Origin: Clostridiales bacterium
GTDB taxonomy: Bacteria > Bacillota > Clostridia > Oscillospirales > Oscillospiraceae
Assembly: GCA_020859945.1 (NCBI GenBank)
Contig: JAJBVG010000050.1
Location: 1 to 64,000 of the forward strand
Direction of reading: 5' to 3'
Length of the DNA stretch: 64,000 bases
Part shown: piece after piece, positions 34,304 through 42,087 of the stretch
How the letters are laid out: every line of letters starts with the position of its first letter
Position numbering within the stretch: position 1 is the stretch's first letter
The notes under the pieces: generated by a model
Database searches by the model: none
The model's input: only the letters and a program-made list of their open reading frames with translations
Told to the model about the DNA's origin: nothing
Made by a program: the position numbers and the translations under genes

Positions 34304-35337
34304 CGGACTTCCACCACATGAAACCCGGCGGCTTTTTTCAGCCGGTTGCTCACGGCCAGGCCCAACCCTTCGGAGTCGGGACACTGGGCGTAAATCTCCT
34401 GCACCTGGGTGCTGTCGAAGGCCCGCAGCGCGTCGAACACCCGCCGGGCCTGCTCCGCCTTGTCCTCCACGCTGCCCAGGGACTGCACCACCTGCTCCGG
34501 GTAACGCTCCGCGAACTCGTCAAAGCAGATGACTCCGGAGTACCGCCCCACGTTGGCCTGGATAAACCGGGCGCTGCGTTCCGGCTCCCCCACCACCACG
34601 GTGACGGGGGCCTTGGGCGCATAGTGCCGGTAGGCCATGCCCGGGGCGCGAGGCACCTCGCCGGGGGCCGGTTCGCTGGTGACTGCCCCGTTGATGCGGA
34701 CAGTGCCGATGACCGCCTGGATGTCCTCCAGGGGCATTCCGCCGGGGCGGAGCAGCTGGGGCGGCTCACAGGTCAGGTCGATGATGGTGGACTCCACCCC
34801 CACGGCGCAGTCGCCCCCGTCCACGATGCCCTCGATTTTGCCCGCCATGTCCTCAATGACGTGCTGGGCCGTGGTGCAGCTGGGACGGCCCGACGTGTTG
34901 GCGCTGGGAGCCGCCACCGGCACCCCCGCCGTTTCTATAATCGCCAGGGCCACCGGATGGGAGGGGCAGCGAACGGCCACCGTGTCCAGCCCGCCGGTGG
35001 TGCGCTTGGGCACCACGTCTTTGGCCTGTAAAATCATGGTCAGTGGGCCGGGCCAGAACTTCTCCGCCAGCCGGTAGGCCACCTCCGGCACGTCTTTGCA
35101 ATAGTCCGCCAGCCAGTCCGCCGAGGGGACGTGGATGATGAGCGGATTGTTGGAGGGGCGGCCCTTGGCCTCGTAGATGCGGCGCACCGCGTCCTCGTTC
35201 AGGGCGTCCGCCCCCAGACCGTAGACAGTCTCCGTGGGAATGGCTACCAGCCCGCCCTCCCGGATAATATGCGCGGCCTGGTCGATTTCTTCCTGAAATC
35301 CCTCTGCCTGGGGGATGATAAACAACTTGGTTCTCAT
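34300..35337 (-). CDS. tsaC: L-threonylcarbamoyladenylate synthase (Sua5 type)
   Basis: Makes threonylcarbamoyl-AMP from threonine, bicarbonate and ATP for the t6A37 modification of ANN-decoding tRNAs. The YrdC domain (about 15-205) shows IPTETVYGLGADA and PSANTSGRPS; a C-terminal Sua5 domain (about 230-345) makes the full 345-residue form, as in B. subtilis YwlC. AAGAGG precedes ATG. prfA and tsaC adjacency is typical of Firmicutes. Confidence 0.95.
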   Translation of the reverse strand: MRTKLFIIPQAEGFQEEIDQAAHIIREGGLVAIPTETVYGLGADALNEDAVRRIYEAKGRPSNNPLIIHVPSADWLADYCKDVPEVAYRLAEKFWPGPLTMILQAKDVVPKRTTGGLDTVAVRCPSHPVALAIIETAGVPVAAPSANTSGRPSCTTAQHVIEDMAGKIEGIVDGGDCAVGVESTIIDLTCEPPQLLRPGGMPLEDIQAVIGTVRINGAVTSEPAPGEVPRAPGMAYRHYAPKAPVTVVVGEPERSARFIQANVGRYSGVICFDEFAERYPEQVVQSLGSVEDKAEQARRVFDALRAFDSTQVQEIYAQCPDSEGLGLAVSNRLKKAAGFHVVEVR

Positions 35338-35355
35338 GCTTTGCCTCTTAACGGT

Positions 35356-36423
35356 TTATAACGAATGTTCCGCCAGCTTCTCCGCTTGTGCGGCGGAGGC
35401 CAGCGCGTCGATCAGCTCGTCCAGCGCCCCATCCATGACGCTGTCCAGCTTGTAAAGGGTCAACCCGATCCGGTGGTCTGTGACCCGGCCCTGGGGGAAG
35501 TTATAGGTACGGATGCGCTCGTTGCGCATCCCCGTCCCCACCTGGCTGCGGCGGTCCGCCGCCACCGTCTCCTGCTGCTCCCGCAGCTTTTGCTGGTAGA
35601 GCCTGGCCCGCAGGATCTCCAGCGCCCGGTCCTTGTTCTGGAACTGGCTGCGCTGGTCCTGGCACTCCACCACCGTCCCCGTGGGGATGTGGGTCACGCG
35701 GATGGCGGAGGAGGTCTTGTTGATGTGCTGGCCTCCCGCGCCGGAGCTGCGGAAGGTGTCGATGCGGAGGTCGTTCCGGTCCAGTTCGAACTCCACCTCG
35801 TTCACCTCCGGCAGCACCGCCACCGTGACGGTGGAGGTGTGGACCCGTCCGCCGGACTCCGTTTCCGGCACCCGCTGGACCCGGTGAACGCCGGATTCAT
35901 ACTTCATGCGGGAATAAACGTCCTCACCGCTGACAGTAAAGGTGATTTCCTTCACACCGCCCAACTCGGTCAGACTGGCGTTGGCGACCTCCTGTTTCCA
36001 GCCCCGGCGGTCGCCGTACATACCGTACATCCGATACAGGGAGTGGGCAAACAGAGCGGCCTCCTCTCCCCCGACCCCGGCGCGAATTTCCACGATGACG
36101 TTTTTGCCGTCGTTGGGGTCCTTGGGCAGCAACAGGATTTGCAGCTCTCGCTCCAGCCGCTGAGATTCTTCCTTGGCGGTCTGGTACTCCTCCGCCGCCA
36201 GCGCCCGCAGCTCCGGGTCCGGGTCGCGGGACAGCTCCTCGGACTGTTCCATGGTCTCCTGGCAGCGCTGCCACGCTCGATAGGTAGTCACCAGCTCCTC
36301 CAGCTCCCGCAGTTCCCGGTTCAGTTTTGCGACCAGAGCGGCGTCGTCGTAGGTCTCCGGCTGGTTGAGCCGGGCCTGTACCAGACTGTACCGCTGCTCC
36401 AGTTGCCGCAGTTTTTCAAACAT
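35356..36423 (-). CDS. prfA: Peptide chain release factor 1
   Basis: Recognises UAA and UAG and triggers peptide release. The GGQ catalytic loop is in SSGAGGQHINKTSSAIR (about residue 230); the PxT-type anticodon region lies near 185. Length 355 is normal. ATG at 36423 is one base after the YdcF stop, with GGGACG upstream, so the two are coupled. Confidence 0.96.
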   Translation of the reverse strand: MFEKLRQLEQRYSLVQARLNQPETYDDAALVAKLNRELRELEELVTTYRAWQRCQETMEQSEELSRDPDPELRALAAEEYQTAKEESQRLERELQILLLPKDPNDGKNVIVEIRAGVGGEEAALFAHSLYRMYGMYGDRRGWKQEVANASLTELGGVKEITFTVSGEDVYSRMKYESGVHRVQRVPETESGGRVHTSTVTVAVLPEVNEVEFELDRNDLRIDTFRSSGAGGQHINKTSSAIRVTHIPTGTVVECQDQRSQFQNKDRALEILRARLYQQKLREQQETVAADRRSQVGTGMRNERIRTYNFPQGRVTDHRIGLTLYKLDSVMDGALDELIDALASAAQAEKLAEHSL

Positions 36424-36424
36424 T

Positions 36425-37198
36425 TTATATCGTCCCTTTGTCAAACAGCCAGGATTTCACCAGCGCCGCGCCCTCTCTGGCCCGGAAGTAGGTCTTGTAG
36501 AAAACCCCGCCCGGCAACGGTGTGGAGAGGGTGCTGATGTCCAGCCCAATGCGCCGGGCCAACAGCTTCACCCGCGCCAAATGCGCCCCATTGCTGACCA
36601 CCAGCAGGTTTTCCGTGGAAATGCCCTGATTTTGCAGCAACCGGGCGGAAAACAGCAGATTTTCCAGTGTGTTGGTGGCGCTTTCCTCCAATAAAATCTG
36701 CTCCCGCGGGAATCCAGCCTCTTCCAGGTAATCCGCCATGCAGGAGGCTTCGGAGACCGGCTCGTCATCTCCCATCCCGCCGGTGACCACCACGGTCATG
36801 TCCGGGTGGGCGTCCAGATAGTCCAGGGCGACATTCAGCCGCGCTTTCAGCACCGGGGAGGGTTCGTGGTTCCAGAGATTTGCCCCCAGGATCACCATGA
36901 CCTCCGGTTCCCCGTTGATTTGGCTGTCAGAATTGGCGTAAATCATCGCTTCCAACCCTCCAAACAACACGCAGACCGCCAGCACCCCGCCGACAGTGGC
37001 CCGGAGCAGCCATTTTTTCTGGCGGGGCGGCAGCAACGCGGCCACCGTCAGCAGCGCCAGCAGCGCCGCCAGGCCCCACAGGACCATCGCTCCAAAGAGC
37101 CACGGGCGACCTCCCGTGTACAGCAGATGCCCACCAACGGCCAGCAGGAGCAGCGCCCCCACCCCGCCCAGGGGCCAGCGCCGGGCCAGCGTGTTCAT
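36425..37198 (-). CDS. YdcF/ElyC/SanA family membrane protein (DUF218)
   Basis: 257-residue protein with about three N-terminal membrane helices (10-100) and an extracytoplasmic DUF218 domain showing VMVILGANLW, VVVTGGMGDDEP, ESATNTLENL and VVSNGAHLARVKLLA. Family members (ElyC, SanA) affect envelope and peptidoglycan integrity, but the biochemical activity is not established. ATG at 37198 overlaps the ABC-F stop as ATGA with GGAGGCGGAG upstream. Confidence 0.88.
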   Translation of the reverse strand: MNTLARRWPLGGVGALLLLAVGGHLLYTGGRPWLFGAMVLWGLAALLALLTVAALLPPRQKKWLLRATVGGVLAVCVLFGGLEAMIYANSDSQINGEPEVMVILGANLWNHEPSPVLKARLNVALDYLDAHPDMTVVVTGGMGDDEPVSEASCMADYLEEAGFPREQILLEESATNTLENLLFSARLLQNQGISTENLLVVSNGAHLARVKLLARRIGLDISTLSTPLPGGVFYKTYFRAREGAALVKSWLFDKGTI

Positions 37199-39087
37199 TT
37201 CTCCGCCTCCAGCTCCAGGGACAGGGTCTCCCACTCCTCATAAAGAGCGGCCAGCTGTTCCTCCAGCGTCTGCTGCTCGACGGTCAGCTCCTGGAGCCGC
37301 TGATAGTCGGTGGCGTGGGCCTCCATCTCGCCCTCCAGTTCGGCCTGTCGCTCCTCGGTTTTGGCGATTTCCCGCTCGATTTGGTTCAGGCGCTTCTCCA
37401 ACTGCTTGGTGCCGCCGGTGCGCTTGGGTTTTTCCTTCTTGGGTTTCTCCGCCTTGGGCTGAAGGACGCTGCGCAGCTCTTCCTCCCTGGCCTTTTTCGC
37501 CAGCCACGCCTCATAGCCACCTCGGAAGTCGGTGATATGACCGTCCTCCAGCACCCAGATGCGGGTGGCGAACCGGTTGATGAAATAGCGGTCGTGGGAG
37601 ACGAACAGCAGCGCCCCGTCGTACTCCTCCACAGCGGACTCGATCCACTCCCGGGAAGCGATGTCCAGGTGGTTGGTGGGTTCGTCCAGCACCAGCAGGT
37701 TGATGCACTGGTCCATGAGCATACACAGCCGCAGACGGCTCTGCTCTCCGCCGGAGAGGGTGGAGACCTCTTTGAATACGTCGTCCCCCTGGAAGCGAAA
37801 GGCTCCCAGCCGGTCCCGGGCCTCCTGCGCCGAACAGTTCTGGGCGTAAAGCATGGTGTCCAGCAGCGTCCGGTCGGGCCGGTCAAAGCGGATGATCTGG
37901 GGCAGGTAACCAGGGCGCACCGAGGGGCCAAAGTGGATGTTCCCCCGATAGTCCTTGTCCTCCCCCAGCAGGATTTTCAAAAAAGTGGTCTTGCCGGTAC
38001 CGTTGTCCCCCAGCAGGGCGATGCGCTCCCCGCCGATGACCTCCAGATTCACATCCGAGAACAGGCTGCGGCTGCCGAAGGACTTGCCCAGCCCGGTCAG
38101 GGTGAACAGCTCGTCTCCCCGGAAGTCCCGGGTGGCGAAGCCCATGGTCATGGCCCGCTCTTTTGCCACGGGACGGCCTGTGGTGCGCAGCCGTTCCACC
38201 CGCTTCTCGATGGCGAAGGCGGTCTTGTGCATTTTCTCCGTCCCCCGCTCGTGCATCAGGGTGGCGGTGGCGGTCAGCTGGGCGATTTTGGCCTGCTCCT
38301 TCTGGTACTGTTTCAGCTGCTCCTGGTAGCGTTTTTCCTTCTCCACCACGTAGAACGAGTAGTTTCCGGCGTAGAAGCTGGCCTTACCCCGGTCGATTTC
38401 AATGACCCGGTTCACCACCCGATCCAGGAAATATCGGTCATGGGAAATGGCCAGCACGGTCCCCCGGAACCCGTCCAGGTAGTGCTCCAGCCACTCCACG
38501 GCGTGGAGGTCCAGGTGGTTGGTGGGTTCGTCCAGCAGCAGGATGTCCGTGTCCTCCAGAATCAGCCGCCCCAGATTGACGCGGGTCTTTTCGCCGCCGG
38601 AGAGCATCTCGAAGGGCTGCTTCCGCATCTCCGGGGAAATGCCCAGGCCGTTGCAGACCTTGCTGATCTGCACCGGGATGTCGTAGCCCCCCGCCCGGGC
38701 AAACTCCGCACTGAGGAAGTCGTAGCGGTTCAAAGTCTCGGAGGAGACGTCTCCCGCCGCCATTTTCGCGGCCAGCTCCTCCATCTCCCGCTCCATCTTG
38801 TGGACCCGGACGAAAGCGTCGTCCAGCACCCCCTCCACAGTGCAGCCGTAGGGGTAGACGGGAATTTGGGAGATGAGGCCCATCCGCTTGCCGGGGGCGA
38901 TGGAGACCACGCCCTCGTCATAGTCGTATTCCCCGGTCAAGATCTTGAACAGGGTGGTCTTTCCGCAGCCGTTTTTGCCCAGGATGCCCACGCGCTCCCC
39001 CTGGTTCACCTGGAAGGAGAGGCCGTCCAGCAGGTTGTCCCCAATGGTAAAGGATTTTACCAGATTTGTCACCGATACGTCGATCAT
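37195..39087 (-). CDS. ABC-F family ATPase (YdiF/Uup-like)
   Basis: Soluble protein with two ABC domains and no membrane part, acting on ribosomes. Walker A1 GKNGCGKTT (about 36-44), A2 GDNGTGKTT (about 350), two LSGGE signatures and two DEPTNHLD Walker B sites; the inter-domain linker (about 240-300) is long and charged, and a C-terminal coiled coil (about 545-630) resembles Uup/YdiF. Translation-rescue or ribosome assembly roles are likely; antibiotic resistance cannot be inferred. 630 residues. SD is weak. Confidence 0.93.
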   Translation of the reverse strand: MIDVSVTNLVKSFTIGDNLLDGLSFQVNQGERVGILGKNGCGKTTLFKILTGEYDYDEGVVSIAPGKRMGLISQIPVYPYGCTVEGVLDDAFVRVHKMEREMEELAAKMAAGDVSSETLNRYDFLSAEFARAGGYDIPVQISKVCNGLGISPEMRKQPFEMLSGGEKTRVNLGRLILEDTDILLLDEPTNHLDLHAVEWLEHYLDGFRGTVLAISHDRYFLDRVVNRVIEIDRGKASFYAGNYSFYVVEKEKRYQEQLKQYQKEQAKIAQLTATATLMHERGTEKMHKTAFAIEKRVERLRTTGRPVAKERAMTMGFATRDFRGDELFTLTGLGKSFGSRSLFSDVNLEVIGGERIALLGDNGTGKTTFLKILLGEDKDYRGNIHFGPSVRPGYLPQIIRFDRPDRTLLDTMLYAQNCSAQEARDRLGAFRFQGDDVFKEVSTLSGGEQSRLRLCMLMDQCINLLVLDEPTNHLDIASREWIESAVEEYDGALLFVSHDRYFINRFATRIWVLEDGHITDFRGGYEAWLAKKAREEELRSVLQPKAEKPKKEKPKRTGGTKQLEKRLNQIEREIAKTEERQAELEGEMEAHATDYQRLQELTVEQQTLEEQLAALYEEWETLSLELEAEK

Positions 39088-39148
39088 TTTCTCTAATCTA
39101 CCACCATTTTCATTCTGTAAAGTATTTTAGCTTCACAGGTTTATTTCG

Positions 39149-40540
39149 TCATGCTTCACTGGTGATGGTCTTGATATACTCCACCAGCTCTTCCATTTTC
39201 ATGCCCCGGCTGGCCTTGCACAGCACCGTGCAGCCTGGTTTGACCACCTGGTCCAGCACGGCCTTGGCCTCCTCCTTGGTGGGGCGGGTATAGCACTCCG
39301 TTCCAGGGTACTCCGCCGCGCCGTCGTAGATGTTCTCCGCCAGGTCGCCCACAGCGATGAGGATGTCAATGCCGCACTGTCCCACAAAGCGGCCCACGCC
39401 CTCGTGGAGGGTGGGACCCAGGGACCCCAGCTCCAGCATATCTCCCAGCACGGCGATGCGTTTGCCGCCGGAGAACTTGGACAGCACGTCCACCGCCGCC
39501 CGCATGGACTGGGGGTTGGCGTTGTAGGTGTCGTTGAGGATGGTGACGCCCTCCCCCCGGTGGATGATGTCCATCCGCATCCGGGTGGGGACAAAGGCTG
39601 TGACGCCCCGGCGGATTTCCTCGGTGGTCATGCCGAACCAGCTGCCCACGGCGCTGGCGGAGAGGACGGAGTAAATCATATAACCGCCCAGGCCGGGGAT
39701 GGTCTGCTTCCAGCTGTCCTGGGGGGCCTTGACCTCCATGACCATGTGGTCGTCGTAGTTCTCGTCCAGGCTGACGCAGCGGAAGGTGTTCCCTTCCTCC
39801 GCGCCGTACCACATGATTTGCTGGCGCAGCTTACCCTCCAGGGTGCGCAGCAGCGGGTCGTCCCCGTTGAGGATGGCCGCGCCCTTGCCGGTCATGCTGT
39901 TGAAAATCTCGCTCTTGGCCCGGAGGGTGTTCTCCCGGCTGCCCAGGTTCTCGATGTGGGCGTCCCCGATGTTGGTGATGACCGCCACGTCCGGGCAGAC
40001 GATTTTGGTCAGGTAGTCGATCTCCCCCAAGTGGTTCATACCCATCTCCACCACGGCCACTTCATGCTGGCTGTCCAGCCGGAACAGGGTCTTGGGGACG
40101 CCGATGTTGTTGTTGAAGTTGCCCTCGGTTTTCAGCACCCGGAACCGCTCGCCCAGCACGGCGGCGATCATGTCCTTGGTGGTGGTCTTGCCCACGCTGC
40201 CAGTAACGCCCACCACCTTCACCTGGAACTTGTGACGGTAGTACCGGGCCAGGTCGCCCAGGGCCAGAGTGGTGTCCTCCACCTTAATATAAAACTTCTC
40301 CGGGTCGTAGTGGTTCAGTTCCACGGCGGTCAGCGTCCCGGCGGCGCCGGATTGCAGGGCTTTTGCAATGTACGTGTGGCCATCGAACCGCTCCCCCACC
40401 AATGGGACGAACAGCGCCCCCTGGCTCATGGCCCGGCTGTCAGTGTCCACCGAGTTGACCAGAACGTTCAGGTTGTGAAAGCTGCCCAGCAGCTTGCCGT
40501 GGACGGCTTCGACGATTTCCCGCAGGGTAATGGGTTCCAT
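39149..40540 (-). CDS. murF: UDP-MurNAc-tripeptide D-Ala-D-Ala ligase MurF
   Basis: Adds D-Ala-D-Ala to the UDP-MurNAc-tripeptide, the last cytoplasmic Mur ligase step. ATP loop GVTGSVGKTTTKD (about 110-122), then EMGMNHLGEI and INNIGDAHIENLGSR-like blocks, and NDTYNANPQSM. Length 463 fits. GGAGGAG precedes ATG. Directly downstream of ddl, which makes its substrate. Confidence 0.96.
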   Translation of the reverse strand: MEPITLREIVEAVHGKLLGSFHNLNVLVNSVDTDSRAMSQGALFVPLVGERFDGHTYIAKALQSGAAGTLTAVELNHYDPEKFYIKVEDTTLALGDLARYYRHKFQVKVVGVTGSVGKTTTKDMIAAVLGERFRVLKTEGNFNNNIGVPKTLFRLDSQHEVAVVEMGMNHLGEIDYLTKIVCPDVAVITNIGDAHIENLGSRENTLRAKSEIFNSMTGKGAAILNGDDPLLRTLEGKLRQQIMWYGAEEGNTFRCVSLDENYDDHMVMEVKAPQDSWKQTIPGLGGYMIYSVLSASAVGSWFGMTTEEIRRGVTAFVPTRMRMDIIHRGEGVTILNDTYNANPQSMRAAVDVLSKFSGGKRIAVLGDMLELGSLGPTLHEGVGRFVGQCGIDILIAVGDLAENIYDGAAEYPGTECYTRPTKEEAKAVLDQVVKPGCTVLCKASRGMKMEELVEYIKTITSEA

Positions 40541-40558
40541 TTTCTCCTCCTGTCCCGG

Positions 40559-41605
40559 TCAGCCCCTGATGCGCAGGGACTCGTTGACGATGGTTTCGCA
40601 CAGCTCGCCGTAGCTGATGCCCACCACGGCGGCCTCCTGGGGCACCAGACTGGTGGGAGTCATGCCGGGCAGGGTGTTGATTTCCAAAAACCAGGGGGTG
40701 CCGTCCTCGGTGACGATGAAATCCGCCCGGGCGTACACCGCCATGCCAACGGCGCGAAACACCTTCTCGGTGTCCTCCCGCAGGCGGCGCTCCCACTCCT
40801 CCGGGATGGGGGCCGGGGTGACTTCCTCCGCCGCGCCGGGCTGATACTTGTTCTCGTAGTCGTAGAAACCGGTCTTGGGGATGATTTCGATAGAAGGCAG
40901 CGCCCGGTCCACCAGGTAGGCCACCTGGATCTCCCGCCCGGCCACGTACTGCTCCAACACCACACTGGCTCCCAGGGGAACGCAGTTCTCCAGGGCCTGT
41001 ACCAGTTCCTCCTGGGTGCGGGCGATGGCTACGCCGATGGAACTGCCGGAGGCCAGCGGCTTCACCACCACAGGGAGGGCGGTGCGCCGGGCGATAGCGG
41101 GGATGTCCGCCGGGGTGTACGTGACTTTTTCCCAGGCGGGGGTCTGTACCCCGGTGGGGATGACCAGCTTCTTGGTCAGGTCTTTATCCATGGCAATGGC
41201 CGCCGCCAGGAACCCGGTGCCGGTGAAGGGGATGCCCAGCGTCTCCAGGGTGGCCTGGATGCGCCCGTCCTCGCCGCAGGCCCCGTGGAGGGCCAAAAAG
41301 ACGATGTCCGCCAGGCGGCACAGCTCCAGCACGCCTTTCCCGAAGAGGCTGTCGCTCTTCCACTTCCGGGCCGCTTTCAGCGCCGCCAGGTCCGGGGCCT
41401 GCCGGGAGACCTTCTTCCAGTGTTCGGGCAGCGGAGCCTGAAACAACGCCTCCAGGGATTGGTTCTCGTCCTCGATGCCCAGGTACAGGTCCACCAGGGC
41501 CACCTGATGGCCCCGGCCCCGCAGGGCCTCGGACACCAACACGCCGGAGGACAGGGAGACGTTGCGCTCGTCGCTGAGGCCCCCAGCTAAAACAACGATT
41601 TTCAT
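40559..41605 (-). CDS. ddl: D-alanine-D-alanine ligase
   Basis: ATP-grasp enzyme joining two D-alanines. 348 residues with AGGLSDERNVSLSSG at the N-terminus (here NV replaces the more common EV-SL pattern), GSSIGVA, the omega-loop segment GFYDYENKY and the C-terminal EINTLPGMTPTSL. The Tyr in the DYENKY loop indicates a D-Ala (vancomycin-susceptible) rather than D-Lac type. ATG at 41605 with AAGGAG upstream; the longer frame spans the promoter and is rejected. Confidence 0.95.
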   Translation of the reverse strand: MKIVVLAGGLSDERNVSLSSGVLVSEALRGRGHQVALVDLYLGIEDENQSLEALFQAPLPEHWKKVSRQAPDLAALKAARKWKSDSLFGKGVLELCRLADIVFLALHGACGEDGRIQATLETLGIPFTGTGFLAAAIAMDKDLTKKLVIPTGVQTPAWEKVTYTPADIPAIARRTALPVVVKPLASGSSIGVAIARTQEELVQALENCVPLGASVVLEQYVAGREIQVAYLVDRALPSIEIIPKTGFYDYENKYQPGAAEEVTPAPIPEEWERRLREDTEKVFRAVGMAVYARADFIVTEDGTPWFLEINTLPGMTPTSLVPQEAAVVGISYGELCETIVNESLRIRG

Positions 41606-41734
41606 ACAGTTAAAACTCCTTTTCGCGGAGATCAGGCGGCAGTTTCGTCCCGGCACACAGCGCAGAACAGAAAAGCAGGGCTTGCGTCCCCTTCGCCGGG
41701 CAAAAGGCCGCCGATAAGATTGCATACAGTATAT

Positions 41735-41763
41735 AGTATAGCACACCGGAAAGCGTAACACAA
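41735..41763 (-). promoter_or_regulatory. Promoter of ddl-murF
   Basis: Minus strand: -35 TTGTGT (41758-41763), 17-bp spacer, -10 TATACT (41735-41740). Divergent from the SRP RNA promoter about 60 bases away. Confidence 0.65.
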
Positions 41764-41821
41764 CCGAAAAATCAGGGGGAATCCGGGGCAAAAAAAATTC
41801 CGCCCACAGCGAAATTTCCTC

Positions 41822-41850
41822 TTGCAAAACGGCGGAGAGGGTGGTACAAT
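41822..41850 (+). promoter_or_regulatory. Promoter of the SRP RNA gene
   Basis: Plus strand: -35 TTGCAA (41822-41827), 17-bp spacer, -10 TACAAT (41845-41850); the RNA 5' stem begins about 8 bases later. Confidence 0.7.
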
Positions 41851-41858
41851 TGCGATAG

Positions 41859-41984
41859 CTCCGGCGGGGCGAAGAGACGGTCCTGCGCAACGGCAGACCG
41901 TGAACCAGGTCAGGCGGGGAACCGAGCAGCCTTAAGCGGACCCTGTTGTGTGCCGCAGACAGCCGTTTCCAAACTCTGCCGGAG
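41859..41984 (+). ncRNA. ffs: Signal recognition particle RNA (small bacterial type)
   Basis: 4.5S-type RNA that binds Ffh and directs ribosomes to the membrane. The helix 8 signature GAACCAGGTCAGG, an asymmetric GGAA segment and GAGCAGCC lie at 41901-41930. The 5' strand (GCGCAACGGCAGACC) and the 3' GTGTGCCGCAGAC block match the conserved bacterial SRP RNA pattern. Closing stem CTCCGGC (41859-41865) pairs with GCCGGAG (41978-41984). Its position upstream of dnaX-ybaB is conserved in many bacteria. About 126 nt; ends are inferred from the stem. Confidence 0.92.
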
Positions 41985-41990
41985 TGTTTA

Positions 41991-42066
41991 TATTAGCTAT
42001 TAGCTATTAGCCGTTAGCTGTTGGTCAGATACTGCCAGCTAAGAGCTAGGAGCTAATAGCTAATCG
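41991..42066. repeat. TAGC short-unit inverted repeat upstream of dnaX
   Basis: Left arm of ATTAGCT units (41991-42023) and right arm of AGCTAAT units (42036-42066) form an imperfect, mostly A+T hairpin of about 75 bases with a 10-base loop. It ends 8 bases before the dnaX SD. Related arms occur at 52378-52610. Confidence 0.65.
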
Positions 42067-42087
42067 CTTATTTTGGAGGTGGGAGCG

